Origin: Nymphaea colorata
Taxonomy: Eukaryota; Streptophyta; Magnoliopsida; Nymphaeales; Nymphaeaceae
Reading direction: 5' to 3'
Assembly (NCBI RefSeq): GCF_008831285.2
Contig: NC_045138.2
Coordinates: 9,455,205 to 9,519,204, forward strand
DNA: 64,000 bases
Positions 36,081 to 43,649 of this stretch are shown here, in pieces. Position 1 is the first letter of the stretch. Each line of letters begins with the position of its first letter. The notes beneath the pieces are model-generated. The model saw nothing but the letters and a program-made list of their open reading frames with translations. It searched no databases and was not told the origin of the DNA. The position numbers and the translations under genes were made by a program.

Positions 36081-39000
36081 CATCCGTTTGCAATCAACGA
36101 CAACTGGTTTGATTTCTATGAACTTTTGTTTATGTTCAAGAATGTCTAATTAACTCATGATTGTAATTACAACTTATTAGGAAACCATCCAAGGTGCTTT
36201 TACCTACCAAGCAACCTGAACTCCCAGTTTCCCAAGTGTCCGCATTGCCATTGACACCTAAAACAAAAAACATTTGAAAATTAGGCAATGTTATCTTAGA
36301 ATCTAACTATTCTTAGATTTGAAGTCCCTTGTTTTCAAGTGAGAAAACAAAGTACAAGGATTCAATTACACTAAATTATATATTCCTATTGAGATTCAAC
36401 ACATGATGCGACCATGTTTAAAAGATTTTGTGTTCCTCAAAATAAGGCTATCAAACTTCTGTAGGAATCAACAACTTAACATTATTGGAAAGTGCAATAG
36501 ACCAAAATAACGTTAGGGTGAAAGGGAGTTTTCAAACAGTATATACAAATGAGTATAGAACCTGCTATCTCACACTCAGATCATTCAATGTACACTTCGG
36601 ATTTTATTTGGATTTGATAATTCAGATTTGTTATTTTTTATAATGGATTCAATTCACACCAGTTCAAAATCTTGCGTGAATTTGTTTTATATGAATTTGT
36701 TTTTTGCCACTTCTAATGAAATTCATGTTCTGGCCAGCTTTTATCGGATGCAATAATAACATAAAATCTTCTGATGAGGATTAAGCTAGAATGAACTAAA
36801 TTTTTCATATGTGGATCCAATGGTTCCGAAGAATTTGGGCATAACAAAATTCACTTTGTATCTGATCCATTGTGCACCCAACTAGTAGAGACATGGTGCA
36901 GAATTATCAATGCAAAAGGTTTCAATACAACAGTGCTTTTTGGTATATCATAGCCTATCACTTTATGCTTCTCAAAAATTTTGTCTGCAACGGCTCTGTA
37001 TACCTGGCTAGGTGAACTGGCTCAAAGCCTCCAAGCCAAGTAATACAAACTCTTCAAAAAAGTTTTTGTACCCAAGTCAACATGACTCAGGTTGGATGGG
37101 GTACCAATAGCTTACACGACAGACAACCAGAACAAGTTCGATAAAAATAAACTTTTTAGATCAACAAGTCTGACATGTCCAAAAAAACTTTTGGTGTTTC
37201 CTCCATTTTGCACGGGAAGTTTACTATTGGTTTGACTTTGATTCTGAACAATGACATTCTTTAACTATTTCAAGAGTGCATACTCGACTGTATGTGCCAT
37301 GTACTACAAATGACAATTTAATGGGAAAGCTTGATGCAAGAAGTAAGCAAATTGAAAAGGACAAAAAGAAGGGGATGTAATTATCTTTTATAAGCAGTCT
37401 AATCCTCCACAAGAATTGGAGGAACATTTGTCATTGTTTCTAATATCACATCTAGACTCAAACCCATGATCACCTGCAGATTAGAAGTAATGGCCAAGTC
37501 GACCCTTGTTGTTCTTATGTGAAGGGCCTCCACTTGTGGATCCTTTTAATCGAGAAGTGCTGCAATAAGACCAACTATGAAAAAAACTAAATACTAGAGC
37601 ATCGCAAGAACATGTCCTATGAAACATGTAACAAATCGGTCTAAAACTGACACTGTGCCACTATGATGGATCCTTACCGTTTGTAGTTAGCTTCAATTCA
37701 TACTTAAACAAGGTTATAAATCAAGACAACTAGTAGTAGTCACATAAATCCCTGAAGAGCTTTCAAAATCTTTGACATAAGACTACTATCAAGTCCTCCC
37801 ACACACATTGGGTGTTACAATCCACCCCCTTCATGTGTTGGATAAGTTTGAGTTGTTGAACTTCACCCCCATACCAACTGTACCAACCCAACCAAAATTA
37901 AGTGCTTGTCATAACAGATTCCTGCCCACCCCATGATTGGCTTCAATTTGCACCCAAGAAAGTCTACAAACCCTAAAGATTTTTCAACGTCCTTAAAATA
38001 ACATTTTTAAGTGCCCCCACATACATGGGGTGTAACAAACATCCCTTCTATTCAGATATTAATTTTCTATCTAACTTGAATAAGTTGTTGAGTGTTTCTC
38101 AATCTAATAGTTTGCCGGAGTTACAACCTAATCAACTTAGTCATCATGAAGGCTCAAAATTAATGTAAGAAAACAAAGCAGTTATCTCCACCAAAACCTA
38201 TTAACCTGTCATGGTTTCAAAACCAACAGTGACATCGATGTCAGGTTACAAGCTATTACAGGCAACACTTTGCTTAGCATGTGCAACCCACATGGACACA
38301 ATATGACAAATGGTCCAAGAAACTTTGCGACCACTGTCAAAGTAATGTCAGATATAGTCACTGCTAAAGATTGTGCATCAACTTTACCAAATGTCCTTGT
38401 ATGATCTTGGTTGCTTATTTTATATTTTCACTTGCATAATTTTCCCTTCACAGTCTGTTGTTAGATCCATTGTATTCTGACTTAAACTTAGTTGCAGAAT
38501 TTGAAATCCATCATTAGAAGATTTTGACACTTGAGATGGTGCTCATGTTATATTACCTCAAATTGAGAACTGTCTGTGATATTCATGTCTCTACATCATA
38601 GTTTAATCTTTAAAGAACCCACCAGTTTCAAAGGTCTTCATGTCACGTCCTATTTCCGCAGTTGTTAAAGAGTTGAACCACATGATTACTAAAATAAATG
38701 CTCATGGCTAGTGGTAATAGTACCAAATGGTTGTTAGATGAAAAAGGGCAACAGCTTCTCCCATAAGGTATAAGGTCACTGCAAATCAGACTATTAAAAA
38801 AAGGTTGAGAAAATATGAATTTTTAAGCAGCCACAGTATGAAATGCTTGCTTAATTCAATCTTAAGAGTCATGACGTTTACAGAGGGTAAATTGACAAGA
38901 CACCAGCAAAGTTTTCCTTCCTGCAGCTCTACCTATTCATCTGAGCAAGTGCAAGGGAATAAGAAATAGGAGGAAGCAAACAGAACTAATATAGTCGTTC

Positions 39001-40579
39001 AGATAGGTTATTAACCAACATGGTAAGATTGATAGATGAATAGTTACTTGGCTTTGACACCATATTTTTGAAGAAGTGGATGATAATGATTCAAAACAGC
39101 TACAAACAGAGGTAAAGGTAACAGCATTTCAAATAACAATCCAGGCTCTACATCATGTCCTGAAAAGGCAAAAGAATGTCCCAGAAAAAGAGAATGGAAA
39201 TCAGATTGGATAGATGAATTACTAATGAAACACCGCCAGAACCAAGTTCACACATGGTGTTGACATTTACTTCTGCAATCAACAAGCCTGTAACAACCTG
39301 CAGTAGCCGGCATAGCTAGGTAACATATGACACGACCTAAAGCTGTGAAATAACTTCATAATGCCTAATTAAAAAGGTTACCATGTAAAGCCAGCAAAAT
39401 ACACAAGTCATTGAGGAGGCAAGAAACCCAGATTCCTGTGTCACTGCAGGGATGGCTAGTATACCAGCACCGACCTATCAAATTATCATGGAGAATTTTA
39501 AACGTGATAAAACACAAATTTTAATGTCGTAGAACAAGAGAAACGGAAATAAACAGCCTGCCGCATTTTTATGCTTCAGAATAGACAATTATAAATGTCA
39601 CGACTCACGACACAGAAAATAAACAAACATTTGCTTGATATGAGTATCCAATACATCAAAGCAATGTTCTTCATTATGAAATGATGTGTAAGGACTGTCC
39701 TACCGTGGTTCCAGCAACCAGAAAGACGGCACTGCTCAGGCTCCCTAGAACAAGCAAAGAACAACGAGAAGATAACATCAATGATGGAGGAACAACCATA
39801 TTTTTGACAACGATGAACTTTAGCATATTACAATCGTACATAAGCCACGTATATTTTAAAATTTTTAAGCATCATAAAAAAAATCCCTTTGCTCAATTAA
39901 GGGAGTGTTTACATGCTTATTCCTCACTGGTCGAATAATTAGAGATGCGTCCACCTTCTGAACTCGCAACATTTTGTTGTTGTGGACAGCTTCACGCTCC
40001 ATATTGGGATGTCCCAGCTTATTCCTTCCTTTCTAGAACATGGGTTCCTCTGGGCAGCCAATACTACATTCGTGCTCAGAATCCCGTTCTCTATGGCTGT
40101 CTGATTGAATTTACCTCGGTTTGCGGGTGATCTTCAACCGATCACGTCCAAAGCACATAAAATTTCTGGATACATCGGAAATATATGTTTCCTCTAATTG
40201 GAAAACATCTATCATCTTGAACCCCATTTTCCCGAAATCAGAAATCAAAGGAGAGGAAAACAGGCGAAAGTTGGAGAAGAAGAGTAAGCAGCTTACCTGG
40301 ATCTCTTTTCAGGGTTACTTGGTTGAGGTTGGAAAAGAGCCTCTCAAATTCCTCTTTCTCTTCTCCTCTTCCTCCCCGTTCCCCTCCTCCATATTCATCT
40401 CTGCTTCCTGCTCCCTGAGATGAAAACTTTATCGTCTTCAAAAGAGAAGGACGAGGAATCCAAGAACCACAATTACGGAGACGACAATTGACCAGAATGC
40501 TGCTTCCATGACGAGTCCGTGCATTTCGAATGAGAGGAAGAGGAGGAGAAGCAGACCGCGCGGAGAGAGAAAGCAGCAT
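6972..40579 (-). CDS. tryptophan/tyrosine permease family protein, 14 exons over 33.6 kb
   Basis: This is a polytopic membrane transporter of the plant Trp/Tyr (aromatic amino acid) permease family. Exons join to 1455 nt, 484 residues. The CDS is join(40579..40297, 39744..39704, 39474..39382, 39297..39223, 36257..36208, 31687..31598, 12292..12236, 10689..10620, 9272..9171, 9102..9050, 8475..8325, 8222..8138, 7496..7368, 7147..6972). All introns are GT-AG and every phase matches. Residues 1-80 are Ser/Arg-rich with few acids, which suggests a plastid transit peptide (inference). The permease domain runs from about 95 to 484, with hallmark stretches [76 protein letters not shown] and [17 protein letters not shown]. 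About eleven hydrophobic segments are visible. The reading frame is undamaged although introns 5, 6 and 7 hold transposons. Substrate and location are not shown by the sequence. Confidence 0.93.
7368..7496 (-). CDS. permease gene exon 13
   Basis: 129 bp, residues 384-427, [20 protein letters not shown] and then [17 protein letters not shown]. The latter is the most diagnostic motif of this plant permease family. The donor is GTATGA. Confidence 0.93.
8138..8222 (-). CDS. permease gene exon 12
   Basis: 85 bp, residues 356-384, [20 protein letters not shown] followed by GLSDFVSD. The last base begins the Leu384 codon. The donor is GTAAGT. Confidence 0.92.
8325..8475 (-). CDS. permease gene exon 11
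   Basis: 151 bp, residues 305-355, [20 protein letters not shown] and onward through ILGTV and a hydrophilic loop to [14 protein letters not shown]. The donor GTAAGT is a perfect consensus and the phase is 0. Confidence 0.92.
9050..9102 (-). CDS. permease gene exon 10 (53 bp)
   Basis: Encodes [17 protein letters not shown] (residues 288-304) plus two bases of an Arg codon. It follows a 68-bp intron, the shortest in the gene. NVVP(V/T)xCxxLEGD-type sequence is a family hallmark. Confidence 0.92.
9171..9272 (-). CDS. permease gene exon 9
   Basis: 102 bp in phase 0, residues 254-287, starting [20 protein letters not shown] and ending with the conserved ALAFVYQ. The donor is GTGAGC. Confidence 0.92.
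9273..10619 (-). other. permease intron 8
   Basis: 1347 bp of AT-rich sequence with a (GT)n run at 10437-10460. No other feature is recognised. Confidence 0.6.
10437..10460. repeat. (GT)12 microsatellite
   Basis: An uninterrupted GT run inside intron 8 of the permease gene. Confidence 0.95.
10620..10689 (-). CDS. permease gene exon 8 (70 bp)
   Basis: Encodes [20 protein letters not shown] and onward to TLV (residues 230-253), a transmembrane segment. The acceptor is TCTCAG and the donor is GTAAGC. Confidence 0.9.
10690..12235 (-). other. permease intron 7
   Basis: 1546 bp containing the MITE at 11230-11628. The rest is low-complexity AT-rich DNA with poly-A runs. 10880-11130 has repeated CCTAGG-type words but no clear boundaries. 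Confidence 0.6.
11230..11628. mobile_element. MITE with 8-bp TSD, copy 1 (intron 7)
   Basis: A 399-bp AT-rich element with no coding capacity. The left end CATAGTCACAAAAAAC and right end GTTTTCTGTGACTATG are inverted repeats. The flanks ATAAAAAC and ACAAAAAC make an 8-bp duplication with one mismatch. The 8-bp TSD suggests the hAT superfamily, but without a transposase this is inference. Its termini resemble those at 24653, 25927 and 26744. Confidence 0.75.
12236..12292 (-). CDS. permease gene exon 7 (57 bp)
   Basis: Encodes [18 protein letters not shown] (residues 211-230). The acceptor TTGCAG and donor GTACTG are clear. It lies just 490 bp below the left end of the Copia B nest in intron 6. 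Confidence 0.9.
12783..12988 (+). repeat. 5' LTR of Copia B
   Basis: 206 bp, starting TGTTGAATAACATTTATG. It aligns end to end with 25434-25650. It ends ...CGCAACG where CA would be expected, so the terminus is mutated. The 3' part has a CT-rich run. Confidence 0.92.
12989..13002 (+). other. primer-binding site of Copia B
   Basis: TGGCATCAGAGCCC directly follows the 5' LTR and differs by one base from the initiator-tRNA(Met) complement TGGTATCAGAGCCC. Confidence 0.85.
13148..13180. repeat. (AATC)n short tandem repeat
   Basis: AAAT/AATC units in the untranslated leader of element B. Confidence 0.8.
13747..15600 (+). pseudogene. gag of Copia B, interrupted
   Basis: Gag begins [20 protein letters not shown]. 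The typical [16 protein letters not shown] segment, where a Copia gag reads LxGxNYxxWxxxM, follows near 13827. It is disrupted by stops and by an insertion at 14118-14875. It resumes with LQEGDLELS, then [19 protein letters not shown] and [13 protein letters not shown] near 14979-15100. A remnant of the post-gag region (VEYDQLM...) follows near 15500. It stops at 15600-15605, where element A begins. It is non-functional. Confidence 0.85.
14118..14875. mobile_element. TIR-like insertion with GGGTGC-rich ends, in gag of B
   Basis: A 758-bp block that splits the gag reading frame. The ends carry related inverted sequence (left GTCACCTAAGTGTCGGGTGC, right complement GTCGCACCCAAGT...GGGTGC) and many GGTGCG/CACCCG words. 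The core is AT-rich with (ATT)n at 14187-14215. No TSD could be fixed and no transposase is present. A similar element sits at 28323-28667. Confidence 0.5.
15606..16550 (-). pseudogene. reverse transcriptase of Copia A, truncated
   Basis: Runs from [17 protein letters not shown] near 16532 through [36 protein letters not shown] and a damaged catalytic motif (LVYVDMIV, where YVDDMIV is usual). Then come [16 protein letters not shown] and [19 protein letters not shown], where the element stops abruptly. Everything 3' of this is missing. Confidence 0.88.
16980..17821 (-). pseudogene. integrase of Copia A
   Basis: Core motifs are HSDVWGLS, the degenerate FIDNCS (usually FIDDYS), the altered [20 protein letters not shown] (usually SDNGxEY) and [31 protein letters not shown] and KGYKCLDP follow in another frame. 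Several shifts and one disrupted D,D-35-E residue make it inactive. Confidence 0.85.
17890..18444 (-). pseudogene. protease and pre-integrase region of Copia A
   Basis: Contains the aspartic-protease motif [13 protein letters not shown] near 18310, followed by [16 protein letters not shown] and [21 protein letters not shown] frame-shifted HEHLGH-type pre-integrase zinc motif lies near 17900. The D-S-G triad is intact but the reading frame is lost downstream. Confidence 0.88.
18445..18910 (-). repeat. 3' LTR of Copia C
   Basis: 466 bp. The minus strand starts TGTTAGAATGTATGTATCCC and ends CTGATTTACA. It contains TATTTATAG, a likely TATA region, near 18612. Confidence 0.95.
18911..18926 (-). 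other. polypurine tract of Copia C
   Basis: The minus strand reads GTTTGAGGGGGGGGGG next to the 3' LTR. The run of ten G is unusually long. Confidence 0.85.
19020..20923 (-). pseudogene. gag-protease-integrase of Copia C with INT/RNase H deletion joint
   Basis: Gag has [20 protein letters not shown] near 20880 and a CCHC knuckle [14 protein letters not shown] near 20110. The protease motif is [18 protein letters not shown] near 19890. The pre-integrase region ([14 protein letters not shown]) and integrase [26 protein letters not shown] and FRSDSGGEF follow. After [11 protein letters not shown] the frame jumps directly to [13 protein letters not shown], the C-terminal part of RNase H, then [20 protein letters not shown] at about 18945-19010. 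RT is absent. A few frameshifts occur. It could only move by using enzymes from related elements. Confidence 0.88.
21059..21148. repeat. 45-bp tandem duplication in the leader of C
   Basis: Two copies of a unit starting CCACAATCTT(C/T)ACCACC, period 45, lie between the PBS and gag of element C. Confidence 0.85.
21278..21742 (-). repeat. 5' LTR of Copia C
   Basis: 465 bp, nearly the same as 18445-18910, with small indels only. It borders the PBS TGGTATCAGAGCC on the minus strand. Confidence 0.95.
21748..21865 (-). pseudogene. gag tail of Copia A between solo LTR D and element C
   Basis: Encodes [20 protein letters not shown] and onward to ISAEQIREL. Its frame joins gag upstream of D and the protease segment at 18439 downstream of C. 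This shows both D and C are later insertions. Confidence 0.88.
21866..22149 (-). mobile_element. solo LTR D (family of element E) inside Copia A gag
   Basis: 284 bp. On the minus strand it starts TGTTAAGTTTG and ends AATCTTGCA. It is flanked by the perfect 5-bp repeat GCAAA (21861-21865 and 22150-22154). It matches the LTR at 4100-4384 throughout. Deleting it with one TSD copy restores the codon frame from the zinc knuckle to the gag tail of A. A solo LTR arises by LTR-LTR recombination of a full element. Confidence 0.95.
22155..22966 (-). pseudogene. gag of Copia A
   Basis: Starts [17 protein letters not shown], with the [17 protein letters not shown] segment, a stop after ...NQVKT at about 22712, and then [11 protein letters not shown] and [19 protein letters not shown]. 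It ends in a CCHC zinc knuckle [14 protein letters not shown] close to the insertion of solo LTR D. The gag tail ([15 protein letters not shown]...) continues beyond D at 21748-21860. One in-frame stop makes it a pseudogene. Confidence 0.88.
23751..23763 (-). other. primer-binding site of Copia A
   Basis: The minus strand reads TGGTATCAGAGCC right after the LTR, an exact initiator-tRNA(Met)-type PBS. Confidence 0.9.
23764..24006 (-). repeat. 5' LTR of Copia A
   Basis: On the minus strand it starts TGTTTGGTTG and ends TTTCAACA next to the PBS. It contains a TATA-like TATTTATACC and a GA-rich stretch. It has no partner LTR in the window, so the right boundary rests on TG...CA and the flanking CGTCA. 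Confidence 0.75.
24012..24652 (+). pseudogene. RT fragment of Copia B
   Basis: Begins in the RT domain with [16 protein letters not shown]. It then has the catalytic [13 protein letters not shown] near 24145, [18 protein letters not shown] near 24228, and after a frameshift [20 protein letters not shown]. It continues to EGLKLIA, where a MITE interrupts it at 24653. The upstream RT, integrase and protease of B are gone. Confidence 0.88.
24653..24955. mobile_element. MITE with perfect 8-bp TSD, copy 2 (in RNase H of B)
   Basis: 303 bp, very AT-rich. The left end CATTGTCACA and right end TGTGACAATG are perfect 10-bp inverted repeats. It is flanked by GCTTATAG on both sides (24645-24652 and 24956-24963). 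It splits the B reading frame between the A-Y of the [10 protein letters not shown] motif. Confidence 0.9.
24956..25420 (+). pseudogene. RNase H fragment of Copia B
   Basis: Continues after the MITE with [33 protein letters not shown] and [13 protein letters not shown]. The degenerate [12 protein letters not shown]-type and AANIFTK-type motifs run to about 25380. Multiple frame changes make it inactive. Confidence 0.85.
25434..25650 (+). repeat. 3' LTR of Copia B
   Basis: 217 bp matching the 5' LTR at 12783, preceded by the polypurine tract AGCTTGAGGGGAG. It ends ...GTACAATA and is followed at once by the TSD GTGAC. Confidence 0.93.
25927..26284. mobile_element. MITE copy 3 (intron 6)
   Basis: 358 bp, AT-rich, starting CGTCACAAATATCATTCTCG with an imperfect complementary right end. 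The flanks ATTTGAAT and GTTTGAAT form an 8-bp TSD with one mismatch. It aligns along most of its length with the copy at 26744-27089. Confidence 0.8.
27090..27316 (+). repeat. 5' LTR of element F
   Basis: 227 bp, TGTTAGTAGCCGG...GTGGCCAACA, with CTATAAATAGG as a likely TATA region near 27150. It aligns with 30870-31089 throughout. Confidence 0.93.
27319..27331 (+). other. primer-binding site of element F
   Basis: TGGTATCAGAGCC starts two bases after the 5' LTR, the initiator-tRNA(Met) type. Confidence 0.9.
28323..28667. mobile_element. TIR-like insertion with GGGTGC-rich ends, in element F
   Basis: 345 bp. The left GTCACACGGGTGTG and right complement GTCACATGGGTGTG are 14-bp inverted repeats with one mismatch. 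Subterminal GGTGCGGGTGCGG and CGCACCCGCACCC words flank an AT-rich core with (AT)n at 28565-28618. The TSD is not clear. It resembles the insertion at 14118. Confidence 0.6.
29374..29742 (+). pseudogene. S-formylglutathione hydrolase fragment captured by element F
   Basis: An uninterrupted frame reads [80 protein letters not shown] and VVNELPKLL. This is the N-terminal third of the plant esterase-D-type hydrolase that cleaves S-formylglutathione to glutathione and formate in formaldehyde detoxification. It stops before the catalytic-serine GHSMGG segment, so it cannot be an active enzyme. It is the same strand as F, between its LTRs. No intron interrupts it. The open frame continues into unrelated sequence to 30087, giving a chimeric frame starting at 29317. 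Confidence 0.85.
29743..30393 (+). other. unidentified, partly open sequence in element F
   Basis: The frame of the captured hydrolase runs on to a TGA at 30085-30087, and a second open stretch covers 30088-30393 (contains [20 protein letters not shown]). I recognise no family. It may be exons of a second captured gene, intron-derived sequence, or chance. I do not propose a function. Confidence 0.35.
30870..31089 (+). repeat. 3' LTR of element F
   Basis: 220 bp, TGTTAGTAAGCG...GTGGCTAACA, aligned with the 5' LTR with moderate divergence. It is preceded by the polypurine tract. Confidence 0.93.
31598..31687 (-). CDS. permease gene exon 6
   Basis: 90 bp encoding [20 protein letters not shown] and onward to GMPL (about residues 181-211). 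The codon for Leu211 is split across the 19.3-kb intron 6 and restored by the first base of exon 7. The donor is GTATGA. Confidence 0.9.
31849..34814. mobile_element. solo LTR of about 3 kb in intron 5
   Basis: 2966 bp, starting TGTAACGCTCGGC and ending GGGATGTGACA, with a perfect 5-bp TSD GATTA (31844-31848 and 34815-34819). It is noticeably more GC-rich than its surroundings. It has a CT-rich block at 32080-32380 and no pol or gag motifs. Size and termini resemble long LTRs of Ty3 chromoviruses of the Tekay/Del type (inference). Open frames inside the CT-rich block are compositional, not genes. The orientation could not be fixed. Confidence 0.82.
34820..36207 (-). other. rest of permease intron 5
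   Basis: AT-rich with a long (AT)n run at 35987-36078. No other feature is recognised. Confidence 0.6.
35987..36078. repeat. (AT)n microsatellite, about 92 bp
   Basis: An uninterrupted TA repeat in intron 5. Its length is likely variable, and any frame through it is an artefact. Confidence 0.97.
36208..36257 (-). CDS. permease gene exon 5 (50 bp)
   Basis: Encodes [16 protein letters not shown] plus two bases of a Cys codon completed in exon 6 (residues 165-181). The acceptor is TTTTAG and the donor is GTAGGT. Confidence 0.88.
36258..39222 (-). other. permease intron 4
   Basis: 2965 bp. No gene or element boundary was found. A CACACATTGGGTGTTACAAxC-type word recurs at about 37801 and 38021, a possible remnant of an old repeat. 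Confidence 0.55.
39223..39297 (-). CDS. permease gene exon 4
   Basis: 75 bp, residues 140-164, [20 protein letters not shown] and onward to GGVSL. It is separated from exon 3 by an 84-bp intron. The donor is GTAATT, opening a 2965-bp intron. Confidence 0.92.
39382..39474 (-). CDS. permease gene exon 3
   Basis: 93 bp in phase 0, residues 109-139, starting [20 protein letters not shown]. The Gly-rich motif near the start is the conserved unwound TM1 region of this transporter superfamily. The donor is GTAACC. Confidence 0.92.
39704..39744 (-). CDS. permease gene exon 2 (41 bp)
   Basis: Encodes [14 protein letters not shown] (residues 95-108), the first transmembrane segment. The acceptor is TTCTAG, the donor is GTAGGA, and the exon ends in phase 0. 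Confidence 0.88.
40297..40579 (-). CDS. permease gene exon 1 (transit-peptide-like N-terminus)
   Basis: ATG at 40577-40579. It encodes residues 1-94 and the first base of codon 95. The N-terminus starts [13 protein letters not shown] and is Ser/Arg-rich. It then has a Gly/Glu-rich linker and ends [13 protein letters not shown] before donor GTAAGC. The start is the only Met ahead of the long open frame, and a GA-rich leader lies just upstream. Confidence 0.85.
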
Positions 40580-40800
40580 CTTATGATCTTATCTCTCGCG
40601 CTCCCGCTCTCTCTGTCTCTCCCTCTCTCCTGTTTCTCTTGTTGTGGGAGCTTTGAAAAGAAAAGGTCCGTCTCTTTCCATGGTGACCGTCGGATGGATA
40701 AGCCGTCTCCGTGGATTGGGTCCGATATTGGGTCGAACCGAGTAAGACCCGATACGAATCGCCACAGAGAAAACGTTTCTTCATAAGATTACACGGTCCT
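40580..40800 (-). promoter_or_regulatory. presumed 5' leader and promoter of the permease gene
   Basis: On the coding strand 40586-40640 is a GA-rich tract, common in plant 5' leaders. I find no clear TATA box. The extent is a guess from position alone. Confidence 0.3.
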
Positions 40801-40859
40801 CGTTCAAATAATGTGAGGTTGTCTTCAGGGGCCATGTTCATGATTGAACATGTAACGTT

Positions 40860-42520
40860 CTCCTTTTTTTTTTTTTTTGTTCCTTTTGCAGTTTTACGAG
40901 GGGGAGCCGTCCTAGACTACTTCGTTCTCCCACCCCCATTCCGACTTTTGTACTATCGAAATTTGAATAACTGGCCACTGAACCAGCCAACTGTGCTACA
41001 CCTCTTGGTTGCAAACCTTCTTTTGGGTTGCGTATTGGGTTGCGTATTAGATGCCTTTATCAGCTAGTAACTTATGCAAGATCATGGTTCATATATAAAA
41101 TTAGCTGAAATAAGTCCGTCCGACTTATTTGAACTGGTGAGTGAATTCCTCTTCTCATATTTTAAGTGTGTTTAAGCTCCAGCTTGATTCGAACTTGCTC
41201 ATTAAACTAGACTCAAGCTCGAGTTGTTTAACGAACAAGTTCGAAGGGAGAAATGAACTCAGTCAAATAAGTGAGTTGACGTCGAGCTAAGCGAGCTCGA
41301 TTTGTTTGAATTCGATTAAGCTTGTGAGTCATGATAAAAATATGTGTAATATGCTTTGCAATATTTTCACACAAGAAAGATAATTCAAGTGGGTTTTCCA
41401 TGTGCCTTACAAACATGAGGACTTGCAAGTCCCTTTGTCGGCATCAACTGTCTCAAGCTAGCCGGCTTGGCTAAGATCTCAGCTCGATCTTAACTGAGAC
41501 GGGTTCAAGCTTTTTAAGCTCGAATCGAGCTCTAGCTGGTCAACTTGAGCTTGTAAGTTGGAACCTGGCTTGTGTTTAGCGCTCCTTATCGTTGAAGCCC
41601 TCACTGCCTTATTTTTATTATTTCTAGCTAGGGCCGAAGCAAGGGGGAGCATGCATGGCTCTCGTGAGATTTTAGGAAAGGGAAAAATATGCCATACAAA
41701 TATTGTTGGGCTCAGTATAAAATTTCAAAAAATATAGTTTAATCCCATTAAAAAAAAAATCTAGCTTGGCCCTTTCCTCTCTCTATGTCAAACCCCCATT
41801 AACGACCTTAACCACCGTTGGCCACCTGCAACAATGGTGTCATCTCTCTCTCTCTCTCTTACCATTCGCAGCCCAAATGCAACAGCAACCACCAGAATTG
41901 CATGCGAAGCAACCCTCATATTTTTGTAGTCATCAATAGTTTCCAAGGTTTTTCAAAATATGATCAACTTGTCTATCTTCATCATAACGTATAACAACTC
42001 AATATTTCAGTTGTGCAGGAGAAATATTTCATCCTACCGCACTACAAATCATAGACCCCATTATTATGGTCCATATTTTCTTAAAGGTTGTTTGATTGTT
42101 GTCAATTGGGATAGGACAAATAGAATGTTTTGTCCATCACACTATTACACTATTGTCATGTTCTCATAAACAATGATGTTCCTTGTCCACTGTTTGACGT
42201 TTTTAAGAATATAACACTATGTTTCTCTTATCTGGCGTTTGTTTCACATGTCTGTTCTGTCCGTTATGTCCGCCTTGTCTGGCATTTGTTTCTGTTATGT
42301 TTGATCTATCTATTCTGTCCAATGTTTGTGTCTTCCATAGTCTGTTATGTATGTCCAGTCTAGTATTTGTTTATGTTCTGTTAGAATTGTCTGCTCTATC
42401 CGGTGTTCGTGTCTTCTATAATAAGTATTGTCTATTATATTTGTTTTGTCTGCTATATGATGACAAGAATATCTTATTATTTGAACATGTTATATAAAAG
42501 CAATATAAAATTCATATCGG
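40860..42520. repeat. satellite-like degenerate repeats upstream of the permease gene
   Basis: 41140-41590 is dense in AGCTCGA/TCGAGCT words in both orientations. 42110-42460 repeats words such as CTGTCCGTTATGT, TTGTCTG and CTATCTATTCTGTCC. Such subterminal motif arrays are typical of non-autonomous DNA transposons, but I could not fix termini or TSDs. No coding sequence was seen. Confidence 0.45.
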
Positions 42521-43649
42521 CAATTCAATACATTTGATAACACGATCCACAATAGGATAGAACTATCCGATAATTCAAGTCCCCAAGCCAAATAATCCAG
42601 CTAAATCAAACACAAAGATAGCATTGGTTTAGTCAGCAGATTATAGAGAAAACTCAAGCTGGAATCTCAATTGTTTGAAGAAAATCAAAAAGTTATGTCA
42701 GTTCATCTGTTCAAGAGCACCAAAATTGGAGACAAAAGTTATTACTCGCTCGGTTACTTACTCATGGTCAAGGATTGTCTCAAGAGAGTTGTTGTCACCT
42801 AATCCATGGACAGGAGGGAATCGAGTATTCCTGAGTAGATATCTCCATGATATCCGAGTTCCTTCTTCGCACATTGCCCTCTTTCTGCCCCAATGTTAAG
42901 TGACTACAGACGAAGCAAAAGCTTGTTTTCTGCACCAACATGCTAATTGAAATGTAACCTTGAAACCTCCATAATAGTTCAAGAGAAAAGGTTTTTGGAT
43001 TAAAAGCAACTCTATAGGCAAACAAAACTTTCAAAATTAACTAATTGGGAGTAGCAAAAGATCTTACCTTGTTTCCAAGGTAACCCATTAATCTTTTCCC
43101 ACGCAGGAGACCTTCAGGTTCTTAACATCATCCCTTATATCACTCCTCACCCAAACTGTGAGAAATATGCCAACCATTTGCTTGCTAGCTACCAAACAGT
43201 ATCAAGAATGGCCTGTTGATCTATATCTGTCCTCCCCCATGGAAGGGGGCACACCATAAGGCAATGGTGAAAAAATACATGGCACTTGGAGAATTACAAC
43301 CAGCATTTTCATCGTCCGAAGAACCTGAACGAAATGTACCATCATAATCATTCGGCATGTTTCCAAACATAACTCTGTCACATACACTGAATTTGTGTTC
43401 AAGCCTCAGTTGACCCATGGAAATGTCATTACCCATCCTCAAACTTCGACTAAGGGACTGGAGAGACCGTCGATTAAAGAAAGACGAAGTCTTTTGCCTT
43501 GTTGAGCCTTCAAAATCAAAGTCTAATTCCGTAATGGGATCAGGTATAGGTGAAGGCATTTGGTAGCCACCAGTTCCACTCAAACTAGGAAGATTGTTTA
43601 GAGTTTTCTATATCAGTGATAACCATTTGATAGTAGGGCCACTGTCCTC

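Noticed and set aside
35943-36149. Open frame of repeated Ile-Tyr residues
   Set aside because: It is only the (AT)n microsatellite read in frame. The same applies to 60287-60499 and 63422-63653.
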